From: an uncultured Draconibacterium sp.
GTDB taxonomy: Bacteria; Bacteroidota; Bacteroidia; Bacteroidales; Prolixibacteraceae
Length of the DNA stretch: 64,000 nt
NCBI RefSeq assembly: GCF_913060805.1
Contig: NZ_CAJXTC010000009.1
Coordinates: 62,001-126,000 of the forward strand
Reading direction: 5' to 3'
The position numbers and the translations under genes are program-made. A model generated the notes under the pieces. The model saw only the letters and a program-made list of their open reading frames with translations, was not told the origin of the DNA and did no database searches. Every line of letters starts with the position of its first letter. Position 1 is the stretch's first letter. Of the stretch, positions 36,446-48,300 are shown in pieces.

Positions 36446-37471
36446 TTATTCGGAGATCGTAACTACTATCTTACTTTCATGTCCTTTTACTGCTTCGCTT
36501 AGTGCTTCATGCAAATTGGTAAGCGGGTAATATTTTGAAACAATGAAGCCGGGATCGATAACCTTGTTTTCAATCAAACGGATACAACGTTTAAAGTCAA
36601 ACGGATGATCGTAAATCAGCGATGGAATGATGTGGTTTCCTTTTCTGGAGATTAAGCGTGGATTAAAGGCTGAACCTTCTTCCGAAAGCCCCAGTAAAAT
36701 AACGTCAACACCGCGAGGAACCGATTGGATAGCCAGTGCAGCAGATTGTTCAGAGCCGGCACATTCAAAAACGGCAGCCACTTCTTCATCATGAAAAACA
36801 GTTTCATAAATTTCGGCAGTTTCCTTTAGCGAATTTCCTCCTTTTACATAGTGAGCACCCATTTCAACCGCTTTTTTGATCTTGTCTTCAACCAATTCGG
36901 CAACCAAAACTTTATAGCCCAGCGACAATGCTATGTGGGTAAGCAACATACCAATTGCCCCAAGACCAATAACGGCAATGGTGTCGCCCGGTTTGGCTTT
37001 CGATCGGTTTAAAGCTGCCAACCCAACTGTTGTAGGTTCAATTGCAACAGCATTAAGTTCCGAAATTGAATCGGGTAGCTTATGAATTATATTATCCGGA
37101 AGACAGATGTATTCCGCAAAACAACCTGTTTCATTTACTCCAATTATTCTTTTGTTCCGGCACACGTTTCCTTTGCCACTCCAGCATTCCGGGCAATGCA
37201 AACACGGAACATTGGGCTCGATTACCACGCGCTCTCCAACTCTCGATGATGAAACTCCTTCGCCAACTTTCTCGATAACGCCAATTCCTTCGTGACCGAT
37301 CGTCAGCGGACTGTCGAGCCGGTGTCCATTTTTAAACATGTGAATATCGGAACCACAGATTCCAACCATGGTTAAACGGATTAAAACTTCGCCATTTTTT
37401 GGCTCGGGCACGGGAGATTCGGACAACTGAATATTGTTCGGTTCTGTAAGATAGGTCTGTAGCATAAACAA
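36446..37471 (-). CDS. Zinc-dependent medium-chain dehydrogenase
   Basis: GICGSDIHMFKNG, GHEGIGVIEKVGEGV, CLHCPECWSGKGNVC zinc site, GLGAIGMLL. Confidence 0.92.
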   Translation of the reverse strand: MFMLQTYLTEPNNIQLSESPVPEPKNGEVLIRLTMVGICGSDIHMFKNGHRLDSPLTIGHEGIGVIEKVGEGVSSSRVGERVVIEPNVPCLHCPECWSGKGNVCRNKRIIGVNETGCFAEYICLPDNIIHKLPDSISELNAVAIEPTTVGLAALNRSKAKPGDTIAVIGLGAIGMLLTHIALSLGYKVLVAELVEDKIKKAVEMGAHYVKGGNSLKETAEIYETVFHDEEVAAVFECAGSEQSAALAIQSVPRGVDVILLGLSEEGSAFNPRLISRKGNHIIPSLIYDHPFDFKRCIRLIENKVIDPGFIVSKYYPLTNLHEALSEAVKGHESKIVVTISE

Positions 37472-37748
37472 TTTACTTTCGATTAAAACAAGTGCTCAAA
37501 ATTTATACTGGTTTAGTTGAGTTTAGTCGTAATATGAAAAATTTTGGACCATAAAACTATAAAATAATTCGTGATAGCAAGATTTTTATTTTACTTTGAA
37601 AGTTAAGTGCGGTAAAAACTAACAAATTGGAATACAAGCTTAACTTTAAACTTGAAAAATCAACTGGTTTTTATTTGCCACACTCATGGCTTTTTGAATA
37701 AAAAGCGATTATAAACCAGAAATAAGACAAATAACTAAACTTTTACAT

Positions 37749-38768
37749 ATGAAACGCGCGAATCAATTTGTATTGATCCTTACAGCTTTTATGCTGTTTT
37801 TTTCCTGCACACAGGTAAGCAACGAAAGTAATCAAGAAGATTCTTTAGCAACCAAAACAGCTCCGGCCTGGACAATCGACGATGTTCCGGTTGCAGCCGG
37901 CGTTGTGATGGTAAACCGTTATCCGAAAACAAAAATTAGTTTCCCCGGCGGAGTTATCGGGTACCAGGATCTGGTTTATCAACAGATTTCGGGTTACCGC
38001 CCGCAGCGACTTGATATGTACCTTCCTGCAGATACAACCACTACGCATCCGTTGATCATGTATATTCATGGTGGTGGCTGGCAGAACGGACATTCGCGCA
38101 ATTCCGGCGCTTTTGATAACTGGCCGGCTACATTGGCGATGTTGGCTTCGCGAGGATATGTGGTTACATCCATCAATTATCGTTTGGGCGGGGAAGAGAA
38201 ATTTCCGGCAGCTATTCAGGATGTAAAAACAGCCATTCGTTGGTTACGTGCAAATGCCGGCGAGTATGGAATCGATAAGGATAAATTTATGGTTTGGGGC
38301 GCTTCAGCAGGTGGTCATTTGGCTGCACTGGCCGGAACTTCTGCCGGAGTAGAAGAACTGGAGCCTGTTAATTTACCCGAAGAACTGGCAGCAGAGTCCG
38401 ACAAAGTTCAGGCAACGGTTTGCTGGTACGGAATTTTCGATCTCACCGGAATGGGTGAGGGGGGCGGTCCCGGCGGATATTTTGCCGGTACCACAAAGTT
38501 GGCCAGTCCGGTAAACTATGTCGACGAAACCGATGGTGCTTTCCTGCTTATTCACGGATCGGAAGATCCTGTAATTCCTTACCAGCAGTCGATTGATTTT
38601 AATGAGCTGCTGACTTCCAATAACCTGAAATCGAGTGTCCACATCATTCCCGGCGTGGCACACAGTTTTATTGGCGAAAGTGCCGAGAGTACAAAAGGCG
38701 CCAGCATTGAGGCGCTGCAAATGGTTATGGATTTTGTGGATGACGTTTTTAATCAAATTAATAACTAA
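37749..38768 (+). CDS. Alpha/beta hydrolase esterase lipoprotein
   Basis: Lipobox FFSC; YIHGGGWQNG, GASAGGHLAAL, HSF. Confidence 0.88.
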   Translation: MKRANQFVLILTAFMLFFSCTQVSNESNQEDSLATKTAPAWTIDDVPVAAGVVMVNRYPKTKISFPGGVIGYQDLVYQQISGYRPQRLDMYLPADTTTTHPLIMYIHGGGWQNGHSRNSGAFDNWPATLAMLASRGYVVTSINYRLGGEEKFPAAIQDVKTAIRWLRANAGEYGIDKDKFMVWGASAGGHLAALAGTSAGVEELEPVNLPEELAAESDKVQATVCWYGIFDLTGMGEGGGPGGYFAGTTKLASPVNYVDETDGAFLLIHGSEDPVIPYQQSIDFNELLTSNNLKSSVHIIPGVAHSFIGESAESTKGASIEALQMVMDFVDDVFNQINN

Positions 38769-38785
38769 TTAACTTTTTAGCATAG

Positions 38786-40612
38786 ATGAAAAACCTTACT
38801 AAACTGATCGCCTTATTTGCATTCGCAATTTTGTGTTTCCCTACTGATGCACAACCCGGATTTGGAGGTCCGGGAGAAGATGTGATAAGGGTATTTACAC
38901 CGAAATCGCTGGATAAAATTGCTCCACCGGACTATGATTTTCAGCGAGCCAATAAATTGCCTTTAACAGGTTATCTTGAAAAATCGTTTGATATAAACGG
39001 ACAAAGCCGCACTGCTAAGTTTTATATTTCGTCGGTGGCTCCCGTTCGCCCGTTTTTCACTGTAATTGCAGTTCCTGAAAAGGTAAATACCACCGAGTTT
39101 TTGGTGGCAAGTGGCTGGCTCGATCTGGTTGAAAAGAATGAAGAATGTTTGGTTCTGCTGGAAGCTGGTAACGATGGCTGGGGAGATGTAAATTCTGAGA
39201 AACAGTATATTGATTCGGTAATGACATTTTATTCGGGTAACACCTATTTTTCAACGTTCGGAATTAACTATTTGCTGGGCTTTGATGGGGGAGGTTCGGC
39301 ACTGGAAGCCTGGTCTGCAGAAAATCCATTGAAAGTAATCAGCCAGGTTTTTATCAATACCGAAAGTCAACGAGATGATTTTTATGAGACACAAGCCAGC
39401 AAGTTTATGGATGGAAATTCGTCGGGTTATAAGGCGATTGAAATTCCGGAAGATCTTCTTATCGCGCATAACGAGATTCCGATTCCAACATTGTTTGTCA
39501 ATTCTGATTTAAGCAAGGTGGAAACCTGTATGGAATACTGGTGCGATGTGAATGATGTATATTCAATCTCTTCTTCGAACGACGACGAATTGTGGGGTGC
39601 CAAAGTTTATCCTCAGGCAGAAAATTCAAAAGCATGGGCAACGGCATATTCTGGTCCGGTTTCAAAAGTGGCAACTCTGGAAAGTAAGGTTGATGTTCTC
39701 GATCCGAATCTCAATAAGATGATGCATGAATTTCTATCTGAATTCGTTGCTTACGACAATACCACCGCTTATGGTAGACATTTGGCGCTTCGAAAACCTT
39801 ATGGCGAAATTCGGAATATGCTGGTAAAAGATGAATTGCGCGAATTTCAGGTCTACGTGCCTGAGTCAGCAGCAAAAATGTGGCCGGAGGGAGCGCCTGT
39901 AGTTTTTGTTTTTCCGGGAAACAGTCAGACTGACAAAGTCTTTTTTCACAATACGCTTTGGTGGAAAGTTGCCGATCAGGAAGGATGTATTCTGGTGATA
40001 ATTTGCGAAACATACAGCAATAATTCTGTTTCTGTAAGTCATGCAAATACCGGATTGTTTTACGAGCAACTGGCGGATTACATGAAAAAATATTATCCCG
40101 TTGATGCTACCCGGTTTTATGCCACCGGGCAATCGGCCGGAAGTTTTGCAGTTCAGGGATTCGGAATCACCAATCCGGAATATTTTGCTGCCATTGCTTC
40201 AACATCGGGTTTAAGTTCGGTTAGTAACGAACCCGGTTTTGGCCGAACTTCGGTTGAAGATGCATCCTATAAAACCATTCCAAACTATTGTATCATTGGT
40301 GAGGGCGACATTGAAATGATGACCGGAACACTTTGGGACGATACTGAGAATATGTTGGACGCTTGGGCAGAATATTATCTAAAAGCCAATAAGCTAGGTT
40401 CAGTGGGCGACGGTTCAAACATGGAAAAAGACGGTCGTTTTTACACCTGGACCTGGAAGAACGATCAGGATATTCCGCTTTTTAAAGTGGGCCGCACCAT
40501 GTATCGAGCGCATAATTCTATTCCGGCAGAAATGCCGCGCTTGTGGGATTTTTTGAAACACTGGTCGTTAAAAGATGGCGTTCGGTATTACGATGGTGTT
40601 GCGGTGAAATAA
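38786..40612 (+). CDS. Secreted PHB-depolymerase/esterase-like hydrolase
   Basis: Signal peptide; ATGQSAGSFAVQGFG nucleophile elbow. Confidence 0.75.
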   Translation: MKNLTKLIALFAFAILCFPTDAQPGFGGPGEDVIRVFTPKSLDKIAPPDYDFQRANKLPLTGYLEKSFDINGQSRTAKFYISSVAPVRPFFTVIAVPEKVNTTEFLVASGWLDLVEKNEECLVLLEAGNDGWGDVNSEKQYIDSVMTFYSGNTYFSTFGINYLLGFDGGGSALEAWSAENPLKVISQVFINTESQRDDFYETQASKFMDGNSSGYKAIEIPEDLLIAHNEIPIPTLFVNSDLSKVETCMEYWCDVNDVYSISSSNDDELWGAKVYPQAENSKAWATAYSGPVSKVATLESKVDVLDPNLNKMMHEFLSEFVAYDNTTAYGRHLALRKPYGEIRNMLVKDELREFQVYVPESAAKMWPEGAPVVFVFPGNSQTDKVFFHNTLWWKVADQEGCILVIICETYSNNSVSVSHANTGLFYEQLADYMKKYYPVDATRFYATGQSAGSFAVQGFGITNPEYFAAIASTSGLSSVSNEPGFGRTSVEDASYKTIPNYCIIGEGDIEMMTGTLWDDTENMLDAWAEYYLKANKLGSVGDGSNMEKDGRFYTWTWKNDQDIPLFKVGRTMYRAHNSIPAEMPRLWDFLKHWSLKDGVRYYDGVAVK

Positions 40613-40791
40613 TCATGGTTGTAAATTATAGATGTTGATTTTCAGTAGTTTGAAGAGAATTTATTGGTTCAGTTTTGGTGGAAATCTCCATCAATTTTCG
40701 TAAATTGAATAGGAAACCAAAAATTGATTTAAACTCGCCAGGCATAATCATCTGAATGTTTTAATGCAGCGAGTTTATTAAACTACATGAA

Positions 40792-41382
40792 ATGAGGTTC
40801 ATCATCGTATCTCTGTTTCTTTCATTTCTGAGTTTTACCCAGTGGAACGCTTGTGCCCAATCGCAGTCATTAAGTTTCTCTTCAAACTATCTTTTTGCAC
40901 CAATCAATAACACTCAAAAGGTTCAGCACCAATTAAGTCTTTATGCTTATGGAAATTCAAGTGTCACCTATCTCAAATCTAACCATATTAATGCGGTAAA
41001 CTCCTATTCCGGTTTGACATCCTCAACATACGCCTCCGAGAGAACAAGCGCTGAGAACGGGGCAATATTGGGCGGATTAGCCGGATTTTTAGCTGGAGGA
41101 GTTGTTGGAGGTCTCGCGAATCCTGAAACGAATCTTGCAGTATCGGCTATTGCTTTGATTTTAAATGACGAAGAGGAGAATGAAGTTATGGAAGAGCAGG
41201 TTCCGTACATCATTATTGGAACTCTGGTTGGAGTTGGAATAGGAGCTCTCATTGGAAAGAGAAGGAACAGAGTAACAATTCATGACAGAGAATATCTTAT
41301 TGACTTTCAACCGGTATTTGCATCAGTTCCAACTTCTACAAATAACATGGTTCTTGGCTTAAATATCTCGTTTCGTTACTGA
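40792..41382 (+). CDS. Hypothetical secreted glycine-zipper protein
   Basis: Signal peptide; GAILGGLAGFLAGGVVGG and GTLVGVGIGALIG. Confidence 0.55.
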   Translation: MRFIIVSLFLSFLSFTQWNACAQSQSLSFSSNYLFAPINNTQKVQHQLSLYAYGNSSVTYLKSNHINAVNSYSGLTSSTYASERTSAENGAILGGLAGFLAGGVVGGLANPETNLAVSAIALILNDEEENEVMEEQVPYIIIGTLVGVGIGALIGKRRNRVTIHDREYLIDFQPVFASVPTSTNNMVLGLNISFRY

Positions 41383-41632
41383 GAATACTTTATTCGCAGA
41401 GGTATGTGAAGTTGTTCATTTTAACTTATCGCGAAGAATAATTCCAAAAGTAATAGATTCACGCACACTTCAGATTTTCTTCAGAATTAGTAACTATGTT
41501 TGTTCGGTTGGAAAGTAAAATGCTCTGGTGCTCTGAAGGTTGTAGAACATTGGAAGGTGGAGTTACGAAACAAAAAAAATGTTCGGTTGTTTTATGTCTG
41601 GAAACCATAAACATATGTTTTAAAATTTTGTG

Positions 41633-43189
41633 ATGAAGTATTTTTTATTGATTCTCTTGTTTAGCGGATTGTTGTTTTTCTCGTTTTTGGGAGGAACAAG
41701 TGTTTTTCAGGTGGCAGAAGCACGAAATGCCGAATGTGCACGCGAGATGATGGAAAACAAAGAGTGGGTGGTGCCAACTTTTAATGGCGAACTACGCACC
41801 GATAAACCTGCGCTGGAATACTACGGAATGATGGCCGGCTACAAACTCTTTGGTATAAATGAAGGAGGTGCCCGTTTTTTTTCGGCTTTGTGCGGATTAC
41901 TGGTGGTGCTGGCTACTTTTTGGATGGCACGCCGCCATTGGAGCGAAAAAGCTGCCTGGTGGGCTTCGCTAACCATGCTGGCATCAATGCACTTTATTAT
42001 ACAATTCCGTTTGGCCACACCCGATCCTTACCTCATTCTTTGTCACACACTTTCTATTTACTTCTTTTACGAAGGATGGCATTCACGTCGCTGGAAGTGG
42101 TTTGCTTTGATGTATATTTTCCTGGGATTGGGGATTTTTGCCAAAGGTCCGGTTGGCCTGTTATTGCCGGGATTGACCTTCCTGCTTTTTATGCTGGTTA
42201 CAAAAACACTTACCCGGAAACGACTGGTGGAGCTAAAACCCTGGTGGGGAGTTTTGCTGGTTGCAGCTGTAGCTTTACCATGGTATTACGCCGTGCATTT
42301 AAAAACAGGTGGGGAATGGACACGAGTATTCTTTTTTGAGCACAATTTAAATCGTTTTGATGCGGGATTAAAAGGGCATCATGGATCGTTCGTAATGCCA
42401 GTAGTATTCGTATTGGCCGGATTGCTGCCGTTTTCGGTGTTTGCCATTCGTGCTTTCAAAGAAACCTGGCGCCAGCGAAAAAGTAATCCGTTGATGGTTT
42501 TGGCCGCTTTATCCACATTAGTTGTAATCGGTTTTTACGCTGTTTCGCAAACGAAGTTGATCAATTATACATCGCCGGCTTATCCCTTTTTGAGTTTGTT
42601 GATAGGTAGTACTATTGCCCGCCTAACTGCAGATAAGGTATCGTTTCGAAAATTGCGCATCGAAATTTATATCATAGTGCTTTTAACCATTGTGTTGCCC
42701 GTGGCTGTATTCTTTTTTGCAAGAAATACGTCGCCCCTGCAAAATGTCGGGTGGATTGCATGGTTCCTGTTTTTACTGCCTGTAGGTGGAATTATTGCCC
42801 TCGTATTACGAAAAAGATCAACACAATACGGGCTGTGCGCTATTGCCGCCGCTTTTATGGTAACAACCTTTATTATCTTTTGGAAACCGTTTCAGGTGAT
42901 GGATGATCAGTCGCCGGTTCAAAAATACGAGGCCATGGTAAGTGCTCATAAAGAAGTAGTTGCCTACAAAGATTTCGACCATGCATTTGCCTTTTATGCT
43001 AAAAAACGAATTCCGGTTTTTCAACAAGAAAAGCAACTGGAAGATTATTTGGCCCATCATGATAATGTGTTGGTACTGAGTCGAGATCGCGATCTGAGCT
43101 ACATGGAAAAAATTCCTAACCTGGAGCTTATTGGTGTCCAGCATGACTTGTTTAGCGGACGTTCAACCGGAGTTTATCACGAGCGTTAA
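41633..43189 (+). CDS. GT39/ArnT-like membrane glycosyltransferase
   Basis: VAEARNAECAREMMENKEWVVPTFNGELRTDKPALEYYGM; multi-TM. Confidence 0.88.
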   Translation: MKYFLLILLFSGLLFFSFLGGTSVFQVAEARNAECAREMMENKEWVVPTFNGELRTDKPALEYYGMMAGYKLFGINEGGARFFSALCGLLVVLATFWMARRHWSEKAAWWASLTMLASMHFIIQFRLATPDPYLILCHTLSIYFFYEGWHSRRWKWFALMYIFLGLGIFAKGPVGLLLPGLTFLLFMLVTKTLTRKRLVELKPWWGVLLVAAVALPWYYAVHLKTGGEWTRVFFFEHNLNRFDAGLKGHHGSFVMPVVFVLAGLLPFSVFAIRAFKETWRQRKSNPLMVLAALSTLVVIGFYAVSQTKLINYTSPAYPFLSLLIGSTIARLTADKVSFRKLRIEIYIIVLLTIVLPVAVFFFARNTSPLQNVGWIAWFLFLLPVGGIIALVLRKRSTQYGLCAIAAAFMVTTFIIFWKPFQVMDDQSPVQKYEAMVSAHKEVVAYKDFDHAFAFYAKKRIPVFQQEKQLEDYLAHHDNVLVLSRDRDLSYMEKIPNLELIGVQHDLFSGRSTGVYHER

Positions 43190-43214
43190 ACTGAATTTCG
43201 AAACAACTTATTCA

Positions 43215-43937
43215 TTATTTCTTCATCTTTTTAAACCACATGTATTCGCCTTTGTGGTAATACTGGTCTTTTAGTTCCGGATTTTGCTCCAATTCGTCAG
43301 ATGTGTATGGTTTGTGAGGAACAAGAACATCGTCGCCGGGTTGCCAGTTCATTGGTGTAAGCACATTCTCTTTTTGGGTTAGCTGCAAGGCTTCAACGGT
43401 TCGCAGTATTTCATCCATATTTCGTCCCACATTCATCGGGTAAAAAGATATGGCCTGAATAATATTGTCCGGATCGATAATAAATACACCTCTAACATCT
43501 CTTTTATCATTTATCGAATGATGTAACATGCCGTACTTTTTCGAAACTTCGCCCGAAAGATCAGCCACAATTGGGTACTCAATTTTTGTGGCATTGTTTT
43601 CGTCACTAAGCACCCTTTCCATAAATTCTTTCCACAAGAGGTGCCTGTCAAGTTCATCGATTGAAACAACGGCCACTTTCACTCCCAGTGCATCCAGCTT
43701 TTCCTGGTTACGCGCCAAACCACACAATTCAGAGGTACAAACGGCTGTAAAATCAAGCGGATGGCTAAATAATATTTTCCAGTTGGTGCCAAAATCCTCC
43801 GGAAAGTTCAGAGTTCCATTTGTTGATTTTTCGGTAAACGAAGGTGCTTTATCTCCAATAAGTGGGATGCTTGTTCCTTTTGACCAGCCAGTTATCGAAA
43901 TAAGTACAATCAGAAAAGTTAATGCAAGTTGTTTCAT
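43215..43937 (-). CDS. Exported 1-Cys (Prx6-type) peroxiredoxin
   Basis: SHPLDFTAVCTSELCGLAR; signal peptide MKQLALTFLIVLISITGWS; extended C-terminal domain. Confidence 0.9.
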   Translation of the reverse strand: MKQLALTFLIVLISITGWSKGTSIPLIGDKAPSFTEKSTNGTLNFPEDFGTNWKILFSHPLDFTAVCTSELCGLARNQEKLDALGVKVAVVSIDELDRHLLWKEFMERVLSDENNATKIEYPIVADLSGEVSKKYGMLHHSINDKRDVRGVFIIDPDNIIQAISFYPMNVGRNMDEILRTVEALQLTQKENVLTPMNWQPGDDVLVPHKPYTSDELEQNPELKDQYYHKGEYMWFKKMKK

Positions 43938-44056
43938 AATTTCAGCAATAAATTGTTTTAAAAAGTTTACACATTGATTGTGTTACTAGTCAATAACATA
44001 TTTATGAAATGAAGGTTTGTTAACGGGGTGTTATTTTCTATAATTGTTGACTATCA

Positions 44057-44560
44057 GTGTGTTATTTTGTAACTTGTTTAGTAAACCAAAAATTAACGGC
44101 TATAAAAAAGTTTTTCGTCACCGGATTATTTTTTCTGTTGCTGGTTGTTGCCGGCAATGCACAGCGAACTTACTCTGTAAAAAATCTTCGACAACTTTCG
44201 AATGAGGAGCTTAACCTGTATTATCACAAAGCGATGAACCTGGAGCGAATGGGTGAAACTTTATCTTTAGCGGGCGCTGCGGCAGGATTAGTAGGAGTTT
44301 TGGGCGGAGCAGTTTTAAACGACGATTGTTCGTCGGCAGGTTCAAGTGTATTGTGCGCAACAGCTGCCACATTGATGGCTGGGGGAGTAGCCGCCACCAT
44401 AATCGGATTTACGATGTATATGACGGGAATATCGCGTCTCGACAGAATTAGAAGTGTTCAGTTCTCCGATTCCTTTCAGCTGGAGTTAATTCCGGGTGGA
44501 TTCTATTGCTCACATCCACAAAACTACCCAAGCGGAATAACGCTCCGAATTACCTTTTAA
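44057..44560 (+). CDS. Hypothetical membrane/exported protein (start uncertain)
   Basis: Signal-like segment FFLLLVVAGNAQRTYSV; glycine-zipper TM. Confidence 0.5.
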   Translation: MCYFVTCLVNQKLTAIKKFFVTGLFFLLLVVAGNAQRTYSVKNLRQLSNEELNLYYHKAMNLERMGETLSLAGAAAGLVGVLGGAVLNDDCSSAGSSVLCATAATLMAGGVAATIIGFTMYMTGISRLDRIRSVQFSDSFQLELIPGGFYCSHPQNYPSGITLRITF

Positions 44561-44592
44561 AGAAAGGGGATTTTCATTCGGACAGAACTACG

Positions 44593-45246
44593 TTATTGAT
44601 TATTTATGATGTCGTTAAATTGATCGACCGGCAATATCCGTGGTTGATAATCAATACCTCTTTTGTTCAGATCGCTAACAAAAGCCCTGAGGTGATTCTC
44701 CGATCCGCTAATCAGGTTTTCGTAAACCTGTACAATGTTCGGAACATCGCTTGCCTCCATTAAAATAGCAATGTCTTCAATATCCGTTTCTTCAATAAGC
44801 GCTCCAACGACCAGCGCTGAATCCAGGTTGTTATCTCCCAATATCATCAAATCATCAAAAAGGCTAGCCAGCGCTGGATCTTCAAACTCCCCAATGATAT
44901 CGATAAACGGATCACGAAGATCGTAGTAATTTAGTAACCTCAAAATAGCGTCGGTATGCACCTGCTCGCTTTGCGAGATATTATTGAAAACCTGGTGCTC
45001 ATACTTCGCGTACAAAACGAGGTAAGCATCGCGTGCCAGTTTTTCTTCTTCCCGCATAAAAATTAATCCAGTACTATCAATTTCTGTTAAAGCCAAAATC
45101 TCTAACAGCGCACCGGTTTTTAACGACTCTTCTTCCGTTTTGTCGGAAATCGAAAGGTCTTCATCCTTTTGACTATCAGTGCATGCCGAAAGCATTAGTA
45201 CGATAGCCAGGATGGCAATTTTAAATAACAAATGTTGTGTTTTCAT
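44593..45246 (-). CDS. DUF2202 ferritin-like lipoprotein
   Basis: FMREEEKLARDAYLVLYAKYEHQVFNNISQSEQVHTDAI; lipobox LSAC. Confidence 0.85.
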   Translation of the reverse strand: MKTQHLLFKIAILAIVLMLSACTDSQKDEDLSISDKTEEESLKTGALLEILALTEIDSTGLIFMREEEKLARDAYLVLYAKYEHQVFNNISQSEQVHTDAILRLLNYYDLRDPFIDIIGEFEDPALASLFDDLMILGDNNLDSALVVGALIEETDIEDIAILMEASDVPNIVQVYENLISGSENHLRAFVSDLNKRGIDYQPRILPVDQFNDIINNQ

Positions 45247-45354
45247 GACATGTATTTTTAGTTATTACCGATTTAATCAACTGCAGCCTTTATCGATTCC
45301 GGCTGCCGGATAATCATTTTCATTTGTTGATATTTTTATCCAGTTCTTAGTCCA

Positions 45355-48300
45355 TTACAATTTTAGAAGGCATATTTGTGCCGTTCGTAGGTTTGTTTTA
45401 ATTTTTATGAAATACACCCCGGTTGAGAGAAATGATACGTCGAAATAAGAAGCCGTTGCTGCTTGCTCATTTAGTAGCATTTTGCCGGTAGCCCCAAATA
45501 CCAAAATCTCGTCAATAAATTCGTTTTGAATTAATTGCACCGTAAAACCTTTGTTTATGGGATTGGGATAAACCAGAATTTCGTCGACATCTTCGTACTC
45601 CGAAACCGCATTCACGTTTTCAACCGTAATCAGCATCGTATCCGAAGAATAACAAGAGGTTTCATTTGAAACTTTTACCCAAATCGGATGGATGCCCAAA
45701 CCAAGTTCGCTGGCAACAATGGTGAGATTGGCTTCGGTTGTTCCATCGCACCAAAGAACCGAACAGTTCAGGTTGGGAATTTGAAGTGATATCGAATCTT
45801 CAATTCCCAAAACCTGATCAGGACCAAGATCGACTTCTAATTTTTCGTACACGACAACCAGAAATTCTGTTTCACCAATACATTCGTTTTCTGTAACCGT
45901 GTAAGTTAAAGTGTGTGTTCCGGCTCCTGCAACCGACGGATCAAAATATAGATCAGTAACGCCGGCTCCGGAAAGAACTCCGCTTTCTGGAACTGCTTCT
46001 ATTAAAACGGGCTGCTGGTCTTCGCAAAGCGAAAGGTTGTAATTCAGTATTTCAGGATGGATCACCGAATCCACAATTACCTGAAATTCGATTTCACCAG
46101 TGCAGTCGTTTTCAGTTACGGTGTAAGTTAAAGTGTGTGTGCCCGGTCCTGCAACTGAAGGATCAAAGTAAAGTCCTGAGACGCCTGTTCCGGAAAGTAC
46201 TCCGCCCTCGGGAACTGCTTCAATTAAAACGGGCTGCTGGTCTTCGCAAAACGAAAGGTTGTCATTCAAAATCTCAGCATGGATCATCGAATCTACAATC
46301 ACCTGAAATTCGATTTCACCAGAACATTCGTTTTCAGTTACGGAGTAAGTTAGTGTGTGTGTGCCCGGTCCGGCAGTCGACGGATCAAAATATAGATCAG
46401 AAACGCCGGCACCGAAAAGAACTCCGCCTTCGGGAATTACTTCGATCAAAATAGGTTGCTGGTCTTCGCAAAACGAAAGGTTGTCATTCAAAATTTCAGG
46501 ATGGATCACAGAATCTACAATCACCTGAAATTCAATTTCTCCTGGGCATTCGTATTCGGTTATTGCGTAAGTCAGCGTATGTATACCGGCGCCTGCGATT
46601 ACTGGATCAAAGAACAGACCTGAAACACCAGCACCGGAAAGTATTCCGCCTTCGGGAATTGCTTCGATCAAAATAGGTTGCTGGTCTTCGCAGAACGAAA
46701 GGTTGTCATTCATAATTTCAGGATGGATCACCGAATCCACAATTACCTGAAATTCGGTTTCACCGATGCAGTCGTTTTCAGTTACGGTGTAAGTTAGTGT
46801 GTGTGTTCCCGGTCCTGCAACCGACGGATAAAAATACATACCTGAAACACCTGCACCGGAAAGTAGTCCGTCTTCTGGAACTGCTTCTATTAAAACGGGG
46901 TGTTGGTCTTCGCAAAACGAAAGGTTGTCATTTAAAATTTGAGGATGGATTACCGAATCTACAATTACCTGAAATTCTATTTCACCAGTGCATTCGTTTT
47001 CGGTTACCGAGTAAGTTAAAGTGTGTGTGCCCGGTCCTGCAATTGACGGATCAAAATATAGATAAGAAACGCCGGTTCCGGAAAGTACTCCGCCTTCGGG
47101 AACTGCTTCTATTAAAACGGGTTGTTGATCTTCGCAAAACGAAAGGTTGTCATTTAAAATTTCAGGATGGATCACCGAATCCACAATAACCTGAAATTCG
47201 ATGTCGACAGTGCATTCGTTTCCCGATACGGAGTAAGTTAAAGTGTGCGTTCCCGGTCCTGCAACCGACGGATCAAAATATAGATCAGAAACACCTGGTC
47301 CGGAAAGTACTCCGCCTTCAGGAATTGTTTCAATTAAAACGGGTTGCTGATCCTCACAGAAGGAGAGATTGCTATTCAAAATCTCAGGATGGATCACGGA
47401 ATCTACAATTACTTGAAATTCTATTTCGCCAGTGCATTCGTTTTCTGTAACCGTGTAAGTTAAAGTATGCGTTCCCGGTCCTGCAACTGACGGATCAAAG
47501 TATAGATCAGAAACGCCTGCACCTGAAAGAACTCCGCCTTCGGGAATTACTTGGATCAAAATAGGTTGCTGGTCTTCGCAGAATGAAAGGTTGTTATTCA
47601 AAATTTCTGGATGAAATACAGAGTCTACAATTACCTGAAATTCGGTTTCACCAGTGCATTCGCTTTCAGTAACTGTGTAAGTTAAAGTGTGTGTGCCGGG
47701 GCCGGCAACCGACGGATCAAAATACAAACCTGAAACGCCATTTCCGGAAAGTACTCCGCCTTCTGGAACTGCCGCGATTAAAACGGGCTGTTGATCTTCG
47801 CAAAAAGATAGGTCTGAATTAAGGATTTCCGGCTGTGGCATGGAATCAACAACTACCTGAAACGTTATTTCTCCAATGCAGTTATTGTCGTCGATTACGG
47901 TGTAGCTTAAGGTGTGCGTTCCCGGCCCGGCAAGGGCGGGAGAGAAATAAAGATCAGTAACACCATCACCGGAAAGCACGCCTTCTTCTGGAAGAGCTTC
48001 GATGAGAACCGGTGACTCGTCTTCACAGAATGAAAGGTCGGCCGTAACGATTGTTGGTTGAGGATTTCCGTATATGTCGATGGTTTTTTCGAATGAATTA
48101 TTGACGCTGTTGCTGTCGAGCGCTGAAGTCAGCAGAAATTCAAATGTGTAGCTCTGTTCATTGCTTAAATCCGGATGACTGTTCATTTCATAACTCAGTT
48201 CCTCGTTTTGTAAAAGGGATGTTGAAAGCACCACAGTTTCTTCAACACTTTCGTTCGAGGTGCAAGTCATTTGAATTGTGATACTGTCGCCGGATAAAGC

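Noticed and set aside
40792-41382. Glycine-zipper protein as a contact-dependent toxin
   Set aside because: Only a generic glycine-zipper pattern; no toxin, immunity or secretion partner adjacent.
45835-48055. Regular 222-bp repeats that could be mistaken for a CRISPR-like or satellite array
   Set aside because: They are in frame, encode 74-aa protein modules and are continuous with the protease reading frame.
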